Shown here: positions 5,232-6,847 of the stretch, piece by piece
Layout of the letters: every line of letters starts with the position of its first letter
Position numbering within the stretch: the stretch's first letter is position 1
Source: an uncultured Flavobacteriaceae bacterium
Lineage (GTDB): Bacteria > Bacteroidota > Bacteroidia > Flavobacteriales > Flavobacteriaceae
Reading direction: 5' to 3'
Length of the DNA: 6,847 nucleotides
NCBI GenBank assembly: GCA_945788155.1
Contig: CALZKX010000383.1
Location: 1 to 6,847 of the forward strand
Notes under the pieces: generated by a model
Database searches by the model: none
Told to the model about the DNA's origin: nothing
What the model saw: the letters and a program-made list of their open reading frames with translations, nothing else
Made by a program: the position numbers and the translations under genes

Positions 5232-6847
5232 TTATAAATTATCTTCTAACCACAGTCTGGCATTTACAAACGCCTCTAACCAAGGAGACACCTCATCTTT
5301 TCTGCCTACAGGATAGTTAGCCCAATTCCACTGGAAAGTAGAACGCTCAATATGTGGCATGGTAACTAAATGGCGTCCAGTTTTATCGCACATCATAGCT
5401 GTATTAAAATTGGAACCATTCGGATTGTGTGGATAGCCTTCATATCCATATTTGGCTACGATGTTGTATTTATCTTCTGAATATGGTAAATCAAATTTCC
5501 CTTCACCATGACTAATCCAAACACCCAAAGTACTTCCAGACAAAGTTGATAACATCACCGAATTATTATCCTGAACTTTAACAGACGTAAATGCACTTTC
5601 ATGTTTTCCAGAATCATTATAGGTGAGTTTACCATGTAGGTCATGGTCTGGATTTACTAAATCCAACTCCATCCATAATTGTGCACCATTACAAATTCCG
5701 ACAGATAAGGTGTCTTCTCTTTCAAAGAATTTCTTAAGAGCGGCATTGGCTTTTTCATTGTATTTAAAAGCTCCAGCCCAACCTTTGGCAGAACCTAAAA
5801 CATCTGAATTGCTAAATCCTCCAACTGCTCCAATAAACTGAATGTCCTCCAACGTTTCACGACCAGAAATTAAATCGGTCATGTGTACATCCTTTACATC
5901 AAAACCTGCCAGATACATAGCATTTGCCATTTCACGTTCGGAGTTAGAACCTTTTTCACGTAGGATTGCTGCTTTTGGAGCCCCATCCCGACCTTCCCCA
6001 AAGGGGAAGGGTAATTTTCCTGTAAAGTGTTTTGGAAAATTATATTGCAATGGTTGATTTTTATAGTTGTTGTAGCGTTCTTCTGCCAGATTGTTAGCCG
6101 TTTGTTTTTGGTCGAGTAGGAAAGAGGTTTTGTACCAAACATCCCTTAATCTCGATATTGTTAAAGTAAATACTTCGGCTTGATTGATGATGCTTAACAC
6201 ATCACTATTGGTAACTTTTCCAATGTTGAAGAATTCAATATTTGCTTCTGATAAAACGGATTCGATTGATGCATCTTTTGCCTGAAACACAATTCCTGAA
6301 TTTTCTGAAAACAACACTTTAAATGAATCTTTTTGATTCAATGCTGAAATATCCAATTCCGCACCAAGATTATTATCTGCAAAACATAGTTCCAATAAGG
6401 TTGTTATCAATCCACCTGAAGCCACATCGTGTCCAGCAACGATTTTTTTATCTTTTATTAACTGTTGAATCGTATTGAAAACGGTTTTAACATAAGCGGC
6501 ACTTTTTACATTAGGTGTATTACTTCCAATCTTATTCATTATTTGAGCAAACGAACTTCCTCCAAGCTTAAAGTTGTCTTGCGATATGTTAATGTAATAA
6601 ATATCGCCTTGATTTTTTTGAAAAACAGGCTCCACAACTTTTGTAATATCATTACAATTTGCAGCTGCCGAAATGATTACAGTTCCAGGAGCGATTACTT
6701 CGGCATCTGGATATTTCTGCTTCATGGATAAAGAATCTTTTCCTGTAGGCACATTAATTCCTAAATCAATTGCAAATTCTGAAACTGCTTGCACAGCTTC
6801 ATATAAACGAGCATCTTCACCTTCATTTTTACAAGGCCACATCCAAT
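5232..6847 (-). CDS. purL: phosphoribosylformylglycinamidine synthase, C-terminal part (5' end outside window)
   Basis: PurL (large FGAR amidotransferase) makes FGAM from FGAR, glutamine and ATP in de novo purine synthesis. The frame stays open to the right edge (a Trp codon precedes the first visible Met at 6842), so this Met is internal. The visible 538 residues are under half of the usual 1,200-1,300. Numbering from that Met, the synthetase half shows PTGKDSLSMK (32-41) and an AIR-synthase-like C-terminal domain with GHDVASGGL (137-145). A linker follows, then the class I glutaminase domain from about residue 289: GAVGGFSNSDVLG (338-350), nucleophile Cys384 in GICNGAQ, and the His497/Glu499 pair in MPHIER. 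The triad is complete, so the enzyme should be active. In E. coli the nucleophile motif is GVCNGCQ; the second Cys is Ala here. The linker at residues 277-289 (LPFPFGEGRDGAP) is encoded by an unusually GC-rich palindromic element. No clear intrinsic terminator follows the stop. Confidence 0.97.
   Translation of the reverse strand, partial: WMWPCKNEGEDARLYEAVQAVSEFAIDLGINVPTGKDSLSMKQKYPDAEVIAPGTVIISAAANCNDITKVVEPVFQKNQGDIYYINISQDNFKLGGSSFAQIMNKIGSNTPNVKSAAYVKTVFNTIQQLIKDKKIVAGHDVASGGLITTLLELCFADNNLGAELDISALNQKDSFKVLFSENSGIVFQAKDASIESVLSEANIEFFNIGKVTNSDVLSIINQAEVFTLTISRLRDVWYKTSFLLDQKQTANNLAEERYNNYKNQPLQYNFPKHFTGKLPFPFGEGRDGAPKAAILREKGSNSEREMANAMYLAGFDVKDVHMTDLISGRETLEDIQFIGAVGGFSNSDVLGSAKGWAGAFKYNEKANAALKKFFEREDTLSVGICNGAQLWMELDLVNPDHDLHGKLTYNDSGKHESAFTSVKVQDNNSVMLSTLSGSTLGVWISHGEGKFDLPYSEDKYNIVAKYGYEGYPHNPNGSNFNTAMMCDKTGRHLVTMPHIERSTFQWNWANYPVGRKDEVSPWLEAFVNARLWLEDNL
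5979..6013 (-). repeat. GC-rich palindromic repeat-like element read in frame inside purL
   Basis: Bases 5992-5999 (CCTTCCCC) and 6003-6010 (GGGGAAGG) form a perfect 8-bp inverted repeat around AAA. On the minus strand this is followed by GGTCGGGATGGGGC. From recall, this pattern (CCCTTCCCC-TTT-GGGGAAGG, then GGGATGGGG) resembles a small interspersed repeat common between genes in Flavobacteria and other Bacteroidota. It stands out sharply from the AT-rich surroundings. Here it is translated as PFPFGEGRDGA in the linker before the glutaminase domain. Exact boundaries are uncertain, and I see no other copy in the window. Confidence 0.6.

Noticed and set aside
5894..6142. 82-codon minus-strand frame within purL containing YPSPLGKVGMGL
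   Set aside because: It is an out-of-frame shadow of purL. The catchy peptide is only the palindromic element read in another frame.
6840..6842. ATG at 6842 as the start of purL
   Set aside because: The frame stays open to the window edge, and WMWPCKNEGEDA is internal PurL sequence. The gene is cut by the window, not truncated.

Overview
The window looks like chromosomal core DNA from a member of the Bacteroidota, most likely a marine-type Flavobacteriia. It is AT-rich. None of the four visible start codons has a Shine-Dalgarno sequence, and the leaders are A/T-rich. The one clear promoter carries the Bacteroidota -7 element TAnnTTTG. The proteins (large fused PurL, FadN-type beta-oxidation enzyme, eukaryote-like long-chain acyl-CoA synthetase) read as flavobacterial. 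Genus cannot be fixed from sequence alone.

All five genes lie on the minus strand, so transcription runs from right to left. From the right: (i) 5232-6847 is the 3' part of purL, giving the end of the synthetase half and the whole glutaminase domain of FGAM synthase; its start lies outside the window. (ii) 5113-5231 is a short spacer with a candidate promoter. (iii) 3340-5112 is a long-chain fatty acid--CoA ligase gene closed by a clear intrinsic terminator (3306-3332). (iv) 3199-3305 is a control region with a 26-bp perfect palindrome, a second degenerate copy of it, and a TAnnTTTG promoter element. (v) 2725-3198 is a MarR-family regulator, followed after one base by (vi) 315-2723, a FadN-type 3-hydroxyacyl-CoA dehydrogenase/enoyl-CoA hydratase. 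(vii) 1-263 is the 5' part of a small four-helix-bundle (S23/Avd-like) protein gene that runs off the left edge. No gene-free stretch exceeds 300 bases; the longest is about 140.

Functionally, the acyl-CoA ligase activates fatty acids to acyl-CoA, and the FadN-type enzyme carries out the hydration and NAD-dependent oxidation steps of beta-oxidation. The MarR protein is the likely autoregulator of its own operon with fadN, acting at the palindromes. The terminator separates the ligase from that operon. The four-helix-bundle gene sits where a thiolase gene (fadA) might be expected and looks like an added passenger.

I found no wholly new multi-gene system. The most unusual items are a GC-rich palindromic repeat-like element read in frame inside purL, in the linker before the glutaminase domain; the paired MarR operator; and the four-helix-bundle gene placed in a fatty acid operon.
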